A stretch of 64,000 nucleotides of DNA from Acanthochlamys bracteata (lineage: Eukaryota > Streptophyta > Magnoliopsida > Pandanales > Velloziaceae). The notes below the pieces were generated by a model that was not told the DNA's origin, did not search any database, and saw only the letters and a program-made list of their open reading frames with translations. Each line of letters begins with the position of its first letter. Within the stretch, counting starts at the first letter, position 1. The translations under genes were made by a program, and so were the position numbers. The DNA is taken from the NCBI GenBank assembly GCA_019914995.1, contig CM034131.1, positions 4,124,501 through 4,188,500 on the forward strand, in the 5' to 3' direction. Shown piece after piece: positions 11,291-22,168 of this stretch.

Positions 11291-12348
11291 CATTCAAATT
11301 GAGACTAGGAGGAGCCCCATACAATATTCACAGTACATTGCTTGTGTTACACCTCCACTAACAACAGAACTTAAAACAAACAGACCAACAACAGCAAAAA
11401 TACACTATTTGTGCAAACATATATCCATTTCACAATCTAGACATACTACATTCATTCTCGGCCAGTGCTTCAATACATCTTGTAGCTGCACTTCATTCAC
11501 AACCATTCAACCTAGGCTCTCTCACAATTCATGGTTCAGTGTAAGAGTGATTACCACCTCTACAAGGGCAATGCTAAAAACCTGCATAAAGATATAAAAC
11601 CTGTACCAAGGATCATCGTCACCTTTAATAGCAGCAGAAGTTAAAACGACAAAAGAACAAAAGCTAAAACGCACTCTGCCTGCATAATGCATCGTGTAAA
11701 CAACTTCTATTGCGACTGTAGGAGTTTTGCAGTAATGAATCAACCTACATAACAAACTCATCAACTAAAAAATCACCAAAGTCACCTAACAATACACACA
11801 AAAATAAGAACAAAATAGCTAAGGAAATTTTCAAAATTCAAAAAATTGTTCTAAAGATGAGGTTTGAATCTCACAGCAATAACCACCTCCAGAAAAATCA
11901 AATTCAAAGAAAATTTTAATAAAAGAACTCAACTTTAGCCGAATTAGCAATTGAATGAGCCGGCTCTAGAAAATTGAATTGAAGTAGAAAGTGAGAGAGG
12001 AAAGAGAGTTTTTCCATTGCGATCGGTGTTTGCTTTGCGCTAGGGAGGGGAGAAACCGAATGGCATTGCGCTTTTCAATCAGTTCCCTACTTTCGGAAGC
12101 CGATTGGCAAGACGACGAAGAAGTGAGGGAGACTTAGGGAGAAAGTTCATATCGTTTGGTCCTAGGTGACAATATCACTTGAGAAAGATCGAGAGTGAGC
12201 GGAGAGACGAAGGAAAAATAAATAGAAATAATGAGGAGTGGAGAAATCAATCTCAGTAAGAAAAGGAGTCTAATGATAATATTACCATCCTAGCGTGTTT
12301 TTCCAGCAGTTGAACCCAGGAATCCGATGGCTGATATCAACAATGTCC
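11291..12348. other. Gene-free stretch downstream of gag remnant
   Basis: Nothing convincing. An open stretch of 107 codons at 11274-11597 has no family features and is probably further decayed gag-pol. 12000-12250 is G/A-rich with scattered GAGAG words, like an untranslated leader, but no coding sequence follows. Confidence 0.3.
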
Positions 12349-12572
12349 ATATATATATATATATGGAGGGGCTAGGGTCAGATCGTTCGTTATGCGGGCA
12401 TCCGCGCTCATCAGTCTGATTCTACTGGTACAAAGCTTGAAATTTAATCTGCACCGTTACATAACAAAACTATAAGTTGAAACATGCTGATAATATTTTA
12501 ACTCAATCGGATTGCGAATCAATCTTCATCCAAATTCTTGATCATGATGACAAAGAAGGAAAAAGTTCAAAA
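12349..12572 (-). mobile_element. Short TA-associated repeat, copy 2 of 4 (reverse), with (AT)n
   Basis: An (AT)n run at 12349-12364 abuts 'ggaggggctagggtcagatc'. Read in reverse, this copy aligns with 6049-6257 and 63649-63823 ('atgatcaagaatttggatga', 'tccgattgagtt', 'gctttgtacc', GC-rich end). The GC-rich end faces the TA run, as in copy 4. It is non-coding. Confidence 0.55.
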
Positions 12573-13877
12573 AATATATCTCTTTCAAGCATTAAGATTG
12601 TGATTCCATTAACACAAGTTCTGTTTGGATATTCATCTTCCAATCACTAATGGTGACATTCATATCCCATTGACAGTTAGTACCGTTCTTAGCTATTAGT
12701 ATCCACATACATTCACATTCCATTCACAATTATTGATATTCACATTCCATTCATCGTTAATGATATTCAAATCATATCAGTCCATCTATGCTTCAAATCT
12801 ATGCTTGCTGGAACTTCAATTCCACCCAATGGAAAAACCCAAAATTAAATCATTATCTAATAAATACAAATTAGAATAAAAACAAAGGAAAACAAATCAC
12901 AAAGTGTGAAAGTTTTCTACATTCTTGGTGAGATCTCAATGGAATCCAAACCGGGTTCTCATCGGATATATCAAATTCTAAAACAACATGCCAGTGAGTT
13001 CAACAAAGAAAGAACAAGAGAGATCGCGGAAGAGTTGAATCCTCGCGCCCGGAAGATGCGTTCACTAAGCATGGAGAGATAGAAATATAGCTATGACATT
13101 TAATGCCGATGGCGTGCCCGTTCGGTTTTTGCATGAGGATATCCTTGTCGTTTGAAAAAACATCACAACTGAACATATGATGAGGATGTAATACAAAATA
13201 TTCTATGAAGCGTACCTGGCTATTGCTATAGCTGGGGACCTGAACATAAACCACCATGTGGAGATAATAGCTTATTTAAGGTTAGCGAGCTTGAGCATCA
13301 ATTGGTAAGAGAAAAGTAAGAAAGAGAGGGGGTTAACCAAAAGAGTTAGAATTGCGACAAATGCAGTAAAATGATCTTATGGTAATGGTCTTTAAGGTAG
13401 ACAAGCAAGCGATAGTTTTACGGGTAACATCTTAGCTTCTAAACAATTAAAAAAAAAATTTACATAATGAAGTTTATTATAACTCTGCTATACTACGTAA
13501 TAATGGAGTTATATCAATGGGCCATGTCGCATTGGAAGATTCGAGCTTGTGGTTGTGTATAGGACGAGTGAACAAAGACACATTTATGTATTCGATTTTA
13601 TATTAAAGATATTGCTTAAAAGTAACTTGATGGATCAAAACTTTGAAAGATGTTGAAACGCGAAACCTATGAGGTAGACGACGATCTCGACGAGAGTGAC
13701 TTGTAATAAAACAGGAAATTACTTTTGGAGGAATGACTGAACCAAATGCAATGCATTCTTTAACTTGTTTACTATATACGATTTACTATTTACTGTGAAT
13801 TTTAGAAACATTATTTTCTTTTCAGTGCAGATAAATGACTGGTGTTGGTCTTTGCATAAAATGGACATTGATGACTA
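12573..13877. other. Gene-free stretch
   Basis: No coding sequence recognised. Around 12640-12780 the words CATTCACATTCCATT recur imperfectly about four times. The 85-codon open stretch on the minus strand at 13000-13257 has no recognisable domain. Confidence 0.35.
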
Positions 13878-13880
13878 TTA

Positions 13881-14102
13881 GGCTATTTGGAACTCCATTC
13901 TCTAGAAGCTCCTTATTAACTTTTCATTTCACGTTTTTAAATAAACTTTTTACAATAATGTACATAAATTTAGAAAGTATATAAAATTCTACTTAATAAG
14001 ATCTTCTTACTACTTTTTTTTAGGTCAAAATAGTCTATCAAATAGGACAAAAAATAACCTCAATTCCAAAAAGTTCATTTCATAAGCACTCCCCAACAGT
14101 CC
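13881..14102. mobile_element. Tourist-like MITE (222 bp), TSD TTA
   Basis: It starts GGCTATTTGGAACTCC and ends GGGGAGTGC-type in reverse (plus strand ...GCACTCCCCAACAGTCC), giving imperfect terminal inverted repeats. It is flanked by TTA at 13878-13880 and 14103-14105, the 3-bp duplication expected of PIF/Harbinger-related MITEs. AT-rich, non-coding. The inside resembles the MITE at 43788-44025 (shared 'atttcacgtt', 'taagatctt'). Confidence 0.75.
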
Positions 14103-14317
14103 TTATATTTTTTGTGAAGTTGGCATTGAAAATAATGCAAGTATTATATTATCAAAAAATTATTTACTTAATTATCATAAAACTTTTTGACATTATTTAA
14201 CTAATATAAAATTTAACATATTGGTCTAACTTAGTGAATATTTTTAATTAGTTTGTTGTGTACTATGTATATTTTGTATTTTTAATATCAAATATTTATT
14301 AAAATATTATTACACTT

Positions 14318-14700
14318 TAGCAACCAACTACGATTTGATCGCTCAAAATTATAGCGACCATTAGGAAGTTGGTCACGAAAGCACTAGCGACTAGCGTAAA
14401 GCTGGTTGCTAACGCACTAACGACCAGCGCATCTCTGGTTGCTAATGCTTAAGTGACCAGACGTGCACAGGTTGCTAATTACTGTACAATGACCAATTGA
14501 ATATAGTCGATGAAAGGTGTTAACGACCAGTAGCTGCTGGTCAACATTATGAGAGCAGTAATGATCAATTTTTCTTAGTTGCTATTGCTTTCGGTGACCA
14601 ATTGGTTTGTTCGCTATTGTCTAAACGAACGGCAACCAGTTCTTTAATTGGTCAAGATTAATCTTTGTAAATACTATTTACGACCAACTTTCTATGGCAT
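14318..14700. repeat. CACTA-type subterminal repeat cluster
   Basis: Within about 380 bp the word GACCA or its complement TGGTC/TGGTT occurs a dozen or so times in both orientations, often as 'gcgacca' or 'ggttgctaa'. Dense short motifs in both orientations next to an end are typical of CACTA element subterminal regions ('gcgaccaa' in plants). No CACTA terminus or coding part is seen beside it; it stops just before copy B begins at 14753. Confidence 0.55.
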
Positions 14701-15356
14701 TGATGTATTTTCTTGGTCCATATCAGTATTTTCTTAGTTTAGAAACCTTAATTCTTATGCTTAAAATTTTGAAGACAGATAACTTATATAATTTGAGTGA
14801 GACTCCTCCGACACCCAGCTTCCTTTCTTTTCTTTTGTGTTTGAAATAAGTGCTTCCTTGTACAAATATCAATAGATTGGCATTTCTACAAATTTCTTAA
14901 GAGAGTCAACTCGCTATTAATTGGAGTCCTTATGCGTTTGTGATATTTAAGCAAAATATATGCAATTAATTAAAAACGATAAAAGAAATATATTCTTCCC
15001 GTTGTACAGATGCAAAAATGACTGAGCGTGCTGTATTCTTATTGTTATTTCTTTGCATGAGTAGCTTTTGCTTTTTTCCATTTGTTTTGCTTATAGCTAA
15101 CGACAATTTTGTAATACAAATAATGAGATAAAGAACTTAAAGGTAAAATTAAATAAATGAATATTACGTTCTATTATTGGCGAATCAAACATGTCACATA
15201 GCAGATCCTTTCTTCACACGAGCCCTATCTCCACCACTGAGACTATTATAGTAGTCATGGCATTTATAACGTCAATCATTATACCGCTCGGATCTTGTTT
15301 TACGTAAACATATCAAAGGAAGTGAGAATATCGTAACTGACCACTGCTCTTGTATC

Positions 15357-15575
15357 GTGATAGAAGATCAAAGAGAAGTTGACCGCATGCCACTGAATGA
15401 TTATTTTTCAGATGAACAACTCCTTTCCATTAGCTACGAAGAATCTTGGTTTGCTAGTTTTGTGAATTGTCTTGCTAGTAGTGTAATGAGAAATAATTTG
15501 TCGTTTCAAGAAAGAAGAGATCTTTTATCTAAAGTGAAGCACTGCTATTGCGATGATCCATATTTACTTAAATAG
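15357..15575 (+). pseudogene. Ty3/gypsy integrase N-terminal fragment (copy B)
   Basis: A 72-codon open stretch with the same 'PLNDYFSDEQLLSISYEESW' and 'CDDPYLLK' features as 476-664, a little better preserved: 'CPDQIIRSCAAEDERETL' follows after one stop, close to the gypsy integrase zinc-finger lead-in. Non-functional remnant of the same element type. Confidence 0.6.
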
Positions 15576-15792
15576 TGCCCTGATCAAATTATTAGAAGCT
15601 GTGCTGCTGAAGATGAACGAGAAACATTGTAAGGCACAGCCATGACTTAGTGTGCCGAGTTTAGTTTGGTGCTAACAAAAACAGGCCATAAAGTTCTTCA
15701 ATCAGGTTTGTAAGGCCCCTAATTAGACATGCATTTAACTTTTGTTCCAAGTGTGATATGTGCCAAAGATGGGGAATATCAGCAAGAGGAAG

Positions 15793-15981
15793 TTGATACA
15801 TTTTGACTAATATTTTGGTTGTAGAACTCTTTTATGTTTGGGGTATAGTGTTCAAGGGTCGATCCCCTTCTTCCTTCTGGGAGAACTTGATACATTTTAA
15901 CTAATATTTTGGTTGTAGAACTGTTTTATTTTGGGGTATAGTCTTCAAGGGTCGCTTCCGTTCTTCCTCCCGGGATTCTCA
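15793..15981. repeat. Tandem duplication, about 94-bp unit, two copies
   Basis: 'ttgatacattttgactaata' at 15793 recurs as 'ttgatacattttaactaata' about 94 bp later, each followed by 'ggttgtagaact' and 'ggggtatag'. Copy A has a single unit (near 2300-2390), so the duplication is specific to copy B. Confidence 0.8.
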
Positions 15982-18900
15982 TATTCTTCTTGCTGTTGAG
16001 TATGCATCGAAATGGGTAGAGGCTCAAAATACTAAATAACTTTCACAACACAAACACACTACGATTTTGCGTGGCTCGATAAACCTCTTTGCCTATAAAT
16101 ATTTTTCATCAAGAGTGAAAATCACTATTTGTAAAGTAGCGACAAGACCTAAACAATTTGCTTAGCCAAACACCCATGCCTCAACTCATCGAGGTCAATC
16201 TATCAACAGCCTCCTAGACACCTTGTCACTTTATAAGATAGTGACTCAACCCGGGCTTAGCCAAGCTCTATCACCAAGTGGAAATGTCTTAAAGTTCATG
16301 TGCGGTTCACTCGCTTATTTAAGAACATGATTATCTCTCAGTAAAGGTTAATTATAGTGGATGTAAGGAAGTAGATCAAATCAGATTTCTCAAAAGGTTG
16401 GTTCTCATATAGGTCAAGCAGTTTTCTTGGTGGGAGTGTGTTGGGTTTATAAGTTTTTCGGTAGATGTACGTTTATGCTTGCTCTCATCACCTTTTTTAT
16501 TACTGGCGTGGTTCTTCTTCTTACTCACCCTTGTTGCTTCTAATTATAACGGTTTGGAATCTTCCCGTTCGAGCTTGCTCTGCTGCTAGGTCTTGTTGTT
16601 AGCTTCAACAGTTGAGCTGGTTTTTTAGTAGAGCATGCTTTCTAATTGAACTATGAGTTGCTTTCAACATGCGTTGTTATTATAAGTATGATGATAAGAT
16701 ACTTGAACCTTTTCTGAAAACGTTCCATTTCTCTAAACTTCTTTTTTTTCTGTTGGCTAGAGAACAATGTGTAGTTGCAGATTATTTCACCTTGTAGCTC
16801 ACTAATAAAATTGTCATGTGTAACTGCAATTGAGTAGTCGATGATGTGTAAATGCTCTTGGAGCTTGATTAGTGAACATCTATAGAACATTGATGAAAAT
16901 CTGAGTGTTGAGGCGTTTTCACTATTTCCTATTAACCATATCCATGTAAGCTATTTTGTCCTCAGACTTGATCTTCTATTTGTGAGAATCAAACTTGCTA
17001 TTGATGTTGATGTGTTGCTGATATATAGCTCTAACTTTGCTGTTGGTGTTCAGAGTATGTTAGAATTCTTTTTGAAATATTAGTTCTAGAATCGATCTTC
17101 TCAGTTTGGCTTTCGGCTCAGCAATAAGGATATAGCAGCTAAGTAGCTGGCTACTCCTCTATTTCATCATGCTCTTGTTTTGTTCGAACACCTCTGCTCT
17201 GTTTCTATACTTAACGATTTTGTAGTTGCTATCCTTCTGCTGTGAGTACTTCAATAATATTATACCCCGAAATAATTGTTAACATGGAGTACTCATGATA
17301 TTCATATTTTTAACTACTTGCTCTATTGCATGAAAGAAATCTGGAAGTAAATCACGCATACAGGATCCACCGGAAGAAATGGAAAGCTTGTGTAGAATAG
17401 TATCAAGGCTAAACAACATAGAGGTCTGCTAGACGGGAGAATGATAGAAGCTACAAAGATATAGTTGAAGTCGGCACACTAGAGGCCCCAAAAGTAGGAT
17501 GCTTCAGTTGCCCGATGTTGAACTTATAGCCAGCTATGCAAAACCCTGGTGTTGGTATCTTGTGTCATCTAATTAGGTGAGTGTTCCAATTCCATTAACT
17601 ATATCATCCATCACTATATAAGAAATTTGGGAATGGAAAAAGTATTTTAATGGAACTAGTTTATATGCTCACGCATTATAATAGATTGCCTACACTGTTG
17701 TATGTTACTCATGCATGAAATTGTATTGGAAATACCTACCGCAATTTTGTTGTTGTGACGCATGTTGGTTACTAAATCAAGATTTCTAAAAGGCTCTATT
17801 TGTTTCTGCTTATTCTTGATATATCAGTGGATCTTGCTAGTAAAGTTGTCTTTACTTGAAAAATTGTCACCAGTAGCATTATATTTGAATTCAAGAATAT
17901 CATATCTAACATAATTTCTAATGCATAGGCATTACAAAATACATTATTTGCTAGTTCATCCATTTCGAATTTTGAATTTTCTTCCTAACATATCTGCCGA
18001 AATGAGAATCAGTTTTGAGATTTTTCCATTATTAGCTATGCCTATTTTCCTGTTTTAAGTCGTCGTGTGTATAATTGAATTGGTAAAATCTTTTGTCATT
18101 CTAAGTAGTACAATTGAATTCACTTTACATAGGAGATTGATTTGATAGGCTATAACGAGTTATGACATCTATCACCATGTAATGCGAGCCTTATAGTTGA
18201 TTTTAATATTTTCCTTGTGTTGTTTTTTCTTGTTGTCATTTAGTAGGTTAGTTGAGGTACAGAGTTGTCAAAGGTCGTTAAAAGTGCAAGGATAAATAAA
18301 GAATTAACAAAAAAAAGAAGAAAGAAAAAAAGCTCGAGTATAGTTTGTAATAAGTAAAGGTATACCTTCAAGTTGAAAATTTGGTTAATTTGCTTGAGTA
18401 TACTTGTTCTATTTTAAGGTAAAAGTACTTTTCATTTTTTGTGGTTTGACTACTTCCTAAGGTTGATTTCATTCATTACAACCTTTGAAATAACCTTCTT
18501 TCAAGACAAGGTTGAGTTCATTTGATTGTTGCATAGTGCATTTAATGGTGTTTGTAACTTGATTGTAACTTGATTTTTATGACTTTTGGTTGATTGAGCT
18601 ATGCGTAGAAATTGACTTGTATGAGGATGTATGTGGAATAATATATTTGTCTTTAATTATTTTGTTGTAGGACTAGCGGAAATAATCTTTGGAGCATTTG
18701 ACAAGAGTGCAAATGTCTGTATCTTTTGTATATTTGTGCTGCACTTTGAATATTGTGGCTACTGAGAAGAAGCGGAGCGAAGTTCTTCCCGAAAAGACGT
18801 GATGAAAACTTCTCTCTTCTTATGGGCCCAAAAAAGACAAATATTTCTCCCTCTACTTGGAGTCTCTGCAAAAAAAGTCCAAACAAAAGTGTTCTATTTT

Positions 18901-19530
18901 TTCTTCTTTTCATCAATCTGGAGGAGGAAGAGGGAAGGATTATTTAGGAGGATGGAGACCATGAGGCAGGAAACTTGAGAGCGATAGAGCACACTTTAGG
19001 AGCATAGACAAAGAGCAATACGGGAAGCTTAAAAAATATCCAGATTTGCTTTCTCTTATTGCATGTTTAATTTTTGCAATTATATTGTGTGTAATATTAT
19101 CATGAATAGGGAAACCCTCTATACTGAAGTTAGGAGGTTTTGGTTTAATCTTTGAATAGTATGTGATATATGGATACTTGACTTGATTGGGAGTTAGAGC
19201 TTGCTCGGTGGTAGTGCCCGGTCTTCTTCCTGTTCTGCTCTATGTCTCATCTTGAGAGCCCCCTTGACTGAGAGGTGAGGGCTTCTTTTGTGATATATTA
19301 GGTAGCTCTATAGATAGGCCAACCCCTTACATTTAATTTTTTTCTCGTCTAGACTATGATTTCCTTTTTTCATAGCATTGCATGCTCCTTTTGTCTATTT
19401 AAACTTCTACTCGCTCATGTAACCAAATTTGAATTTCTATAGATAGGCCAACTCTTGCTTGGTGTCGCCCCTAGTGATTCTATCCAAATTTCTATGTGAA
19501 GTTGGATCCTATTTGAATTTACCACTCCAA

Positions 19531-19796
19531 ATATGTTGATCAGCTTAGAGTTTATTCGCGGCTTGTAAGTGCTCATGTATAGCTTTGGATTTACTAGGTC
19601 TTGCCGTCAGCTTCAACAAAGCTGGTTTCTGCATGTCTTGTTCATCAGTATGATGATCATAAAATATGTTGATCAGTTTAGAGTTATTTTCGAGGCTTGT
19701 AATGCTCGTGTGTAGCTTCGGATCTGCTAGGTCTCGCCGTTAGCTTCAACAAAGCTGGTTTCTGCATGTCTTGTTCATCAGTATGATGATCATAAA
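19531..19796. repeat. Tandem duplication, 133-bp unit, two copies
   Basis: 'atatgttgatcag' begins at 19531 and again at 19664. The units agree over most of their length, including 'gttagcttcaacaaagctgg' (gtcagcttc in unit 1) and 'gttcatcagtatgatgatca'. Copies A and B have one unit each near 2990-3120 and 16560-16700. Confidence 0.85.
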
Positions 19797-20227
19797 ATGC
19801 TTGAACCTTTCTCTAAAATGCTATATATCTCTGAACTTCTTGTCTATCAACGGGAGAGATATCTGTGGTTGCAGTAGATGATTTCATCTTGTAGCTCACT
19901 TGTAAAATTGTGCTATGTGATTGCAATTGAGTTGTGGATGATGTGTCAATGCTCCCTTGGAGTTTGATCGATGAACATCTCTGGAACATTGATGACATTC
20001 TAAATGTTGAGACGCTTTCTCAGCAAATGTATGTTGATTTTAGTGGTGTGCTTTGTATCAAAACTTCAATTCTCGTCTAGTTCTTCCATTCTTAAAACAT
20101 CTCAAGAGAGTAAAGTTAGATTCTAAACTTTAAGCATAAATTGGAAAGATATATATGGAGTCTAAAACATTGAGTACAAAAATGGCAAATTTCAGATTTA
20201 ACAAATGAATACAGTTTCATAGGCACC

Positions 20228-22168
20228 ATGAAAACAAACCAAAGCTTAAAAAGATTAGCAAAGCAATGGGTTCACACAGAATTTCAGCATAAATCTCATC
20301 AACTGAAGTCCTCCTGTAGAAACACTCACATCTTTCGTACTCAAATTTTTGTGGGTCTTCTGCCGTTTGTCGGACTTATAGTTTTCTTAGGAATCCCTAT
20401 TACCTTACATTCATTCTTTTTATACCAACAGATTTTAATCATGTGACGTTTCTACCACCAAAAGGCACTTATAAAAAGAGTAGAAGAGTGTTCCTAGTTA
20501 GTCATATACTTGCTGGAGGATCCAACACTTTGTAGTCCTGAAGTTTTGCTTACTGTTGGTTCGGTTGACAGTGAAATTCTCACTAGTTAGTACGAATCTA
20601 ACCCTTTTGTCAACCAAGCATAGCATCCAATCTGGCATTACCTTTAACAAATCTTGGTAGAAAAGCTTGCAACTTAGCAATCTTTGTGGTTAAGTTTTAC
20701 ACCTCATCTGTAGCAGTAAGCAACCAGCAGCATATGATTTATTCGCTGCTTTGGCTTGAGCAAGTTTGGCATCTAGGCATCCACATTCCGCATGTGATTT
20801 GACATTGGCTACTTCTAATTGATCTTATCATTCAGATTCACAGAGTGGAGTTAGCAATGTTAATCTACCCTACTTACTAGTAGTATAGTCGATCAGCTTT
20901 GCAATATATTTTCTTTCAACATCTAATCGATATATTTCTGCCCTCATTTGGTCACAGTAAGTATGCAAAGCATCTTCCTAAACATAATTTTATGAGAAAG
21001 ACCATTATCTAAATCAAGCATTTCTTTTGTCAACAATTCATTCTTTTGTTTATATTCATGATCATATTTTCGTAATTTTGTTCATTATTTTCACATTCAT
21101 AGATTTAGTATAGAGTTCATCAATATTTCTTGTAATTCTTCAGTTGAACTATAAATTTCAATTTAGCTTACCTCACTGGATTGTTTGTGATCGGCCGTAA
21201 CATAGAGGTTTGACTTCATCGTACTAATCAAACCCATGCGTACACTGCTCCTCTGTTCTTATGATAGTTGCTTATGCTTTTCTTTAGTAATCGGCAATCA
21301 CTCCTAAGTGTTCCTTTTTCTTACAATGGTAGCACTTGCTATCTGAATTTTCTTCTCAATAATGCTTATTTGTTGGCCATCTTCTTTCCTGATTTCTCTT
21401 AAGAAACCTCCTAGTTTTCAGTTAGTGAGTCACTATTTTCTTCATCTGACGAGGAGGTACGTACCTGCTTGTTTCTTGTTCTTAGTGCAAATCCTCTCAA
21501 CTGTTCTTCTAATTTCTTAACAGATAGCTCTTTAGCCATAAGCTTACCCATAAGCTTGTCAAGTGTCATTAGTGGAAAAGTAAGATTTTCTTCTATTGCA
21601 CCAACCTTAGAGCTATAAAAGGGTAGAACGGAAGGTTTTCCATTCAAGCTCTTCCGATTTCAACACTTCCCCAAAATCTTCAAAGAATTTCTAATGCTAA
21701 TGAATCTATAGTACATTATGTTATGGACTTACATTTACTCATTTTTAAGTGCTCATATTCATGCATCAACATGTTTAGACGAGTTTCTTTAACTTGCATT
21801 GTTCCTTCATGTGTGACTTCAAGTTGATAGCAAACCGTGTTTGAGTTTAAAGCACATTGCAGTAGGTCTTTGGGTCTGTCATTTAGTGATGTGGATCGGT
21901 TGTCTTCATCTGTGAATTCCTCTTCTAATTTTGGTATGCTCCTTTCAGTCGCGTGAACTTTGCTAGCCACAATGATTCCATTACGTATAATCTTTCGAAA
22001 CATGTAGTCTTGAGCTCGAATAAACATTGTCATATTTGTCCAGCTTTCCATAGTTTGATCCATTGGAAAATGGAGGTCAGTTCGAAGATCTTCTCTCAAT
22101 TGCAACATAAACAATTTTTTACCTCAAGGTGGCTAAGCCTTCTTTCTATAGGCCTGCTCTAATATCAA
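20228..22168 (-). pseudogene. Ty1/copia gag module with primer-binding site
   Basis: Minus strand. At 22151-22167 TTGATATTAGAGCAGGCC matches the tRNA-Met primer-binding site TGGTATCAGAGC with two changes. Gag follows: 'LHFPMDQTMESW', 'TMFIRAQDYM', 'EEEFTDEDNRS', 'LLQCALNSN', 'LEVTHEGTMQVKETRLN' (UBN2-type gag), then 'LMGKLMAKELSVKKLEEQ' and, near 21290-21335, a CCHC zinc knuckle CYHCKKKEHLRSDC. Further on the frame is broken but keeps charged, coiled-coil-like text down to about 20230. Several frameshifts and stops; protease, integrase and RT are missing. It is inserted in copy C of the block, because copies A and B are continuous there. Confidence 0.75.

Larger units (their letters stand above)
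14753..19200 (+). repeat. Athila-like retrotransposon block, copy B
   Basis: Near-parallel to copy A: 'gagactcctccgacacccagcttcc' at about 14800 matches about 50, and the match continues through 17900. It keeps the empty site for the solo LTR (GTGCC 15760-15764) and lacks the plastid and copia insertions. From about 17940 to 19020 it continues with sequence that copy A has lost but copy C has (about 23900-25370), including an LTR-leader-like part ('tgctttctcttattgcatg'). From 16100 to 19200 there is no coding sequence. Confidence 0.75.
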
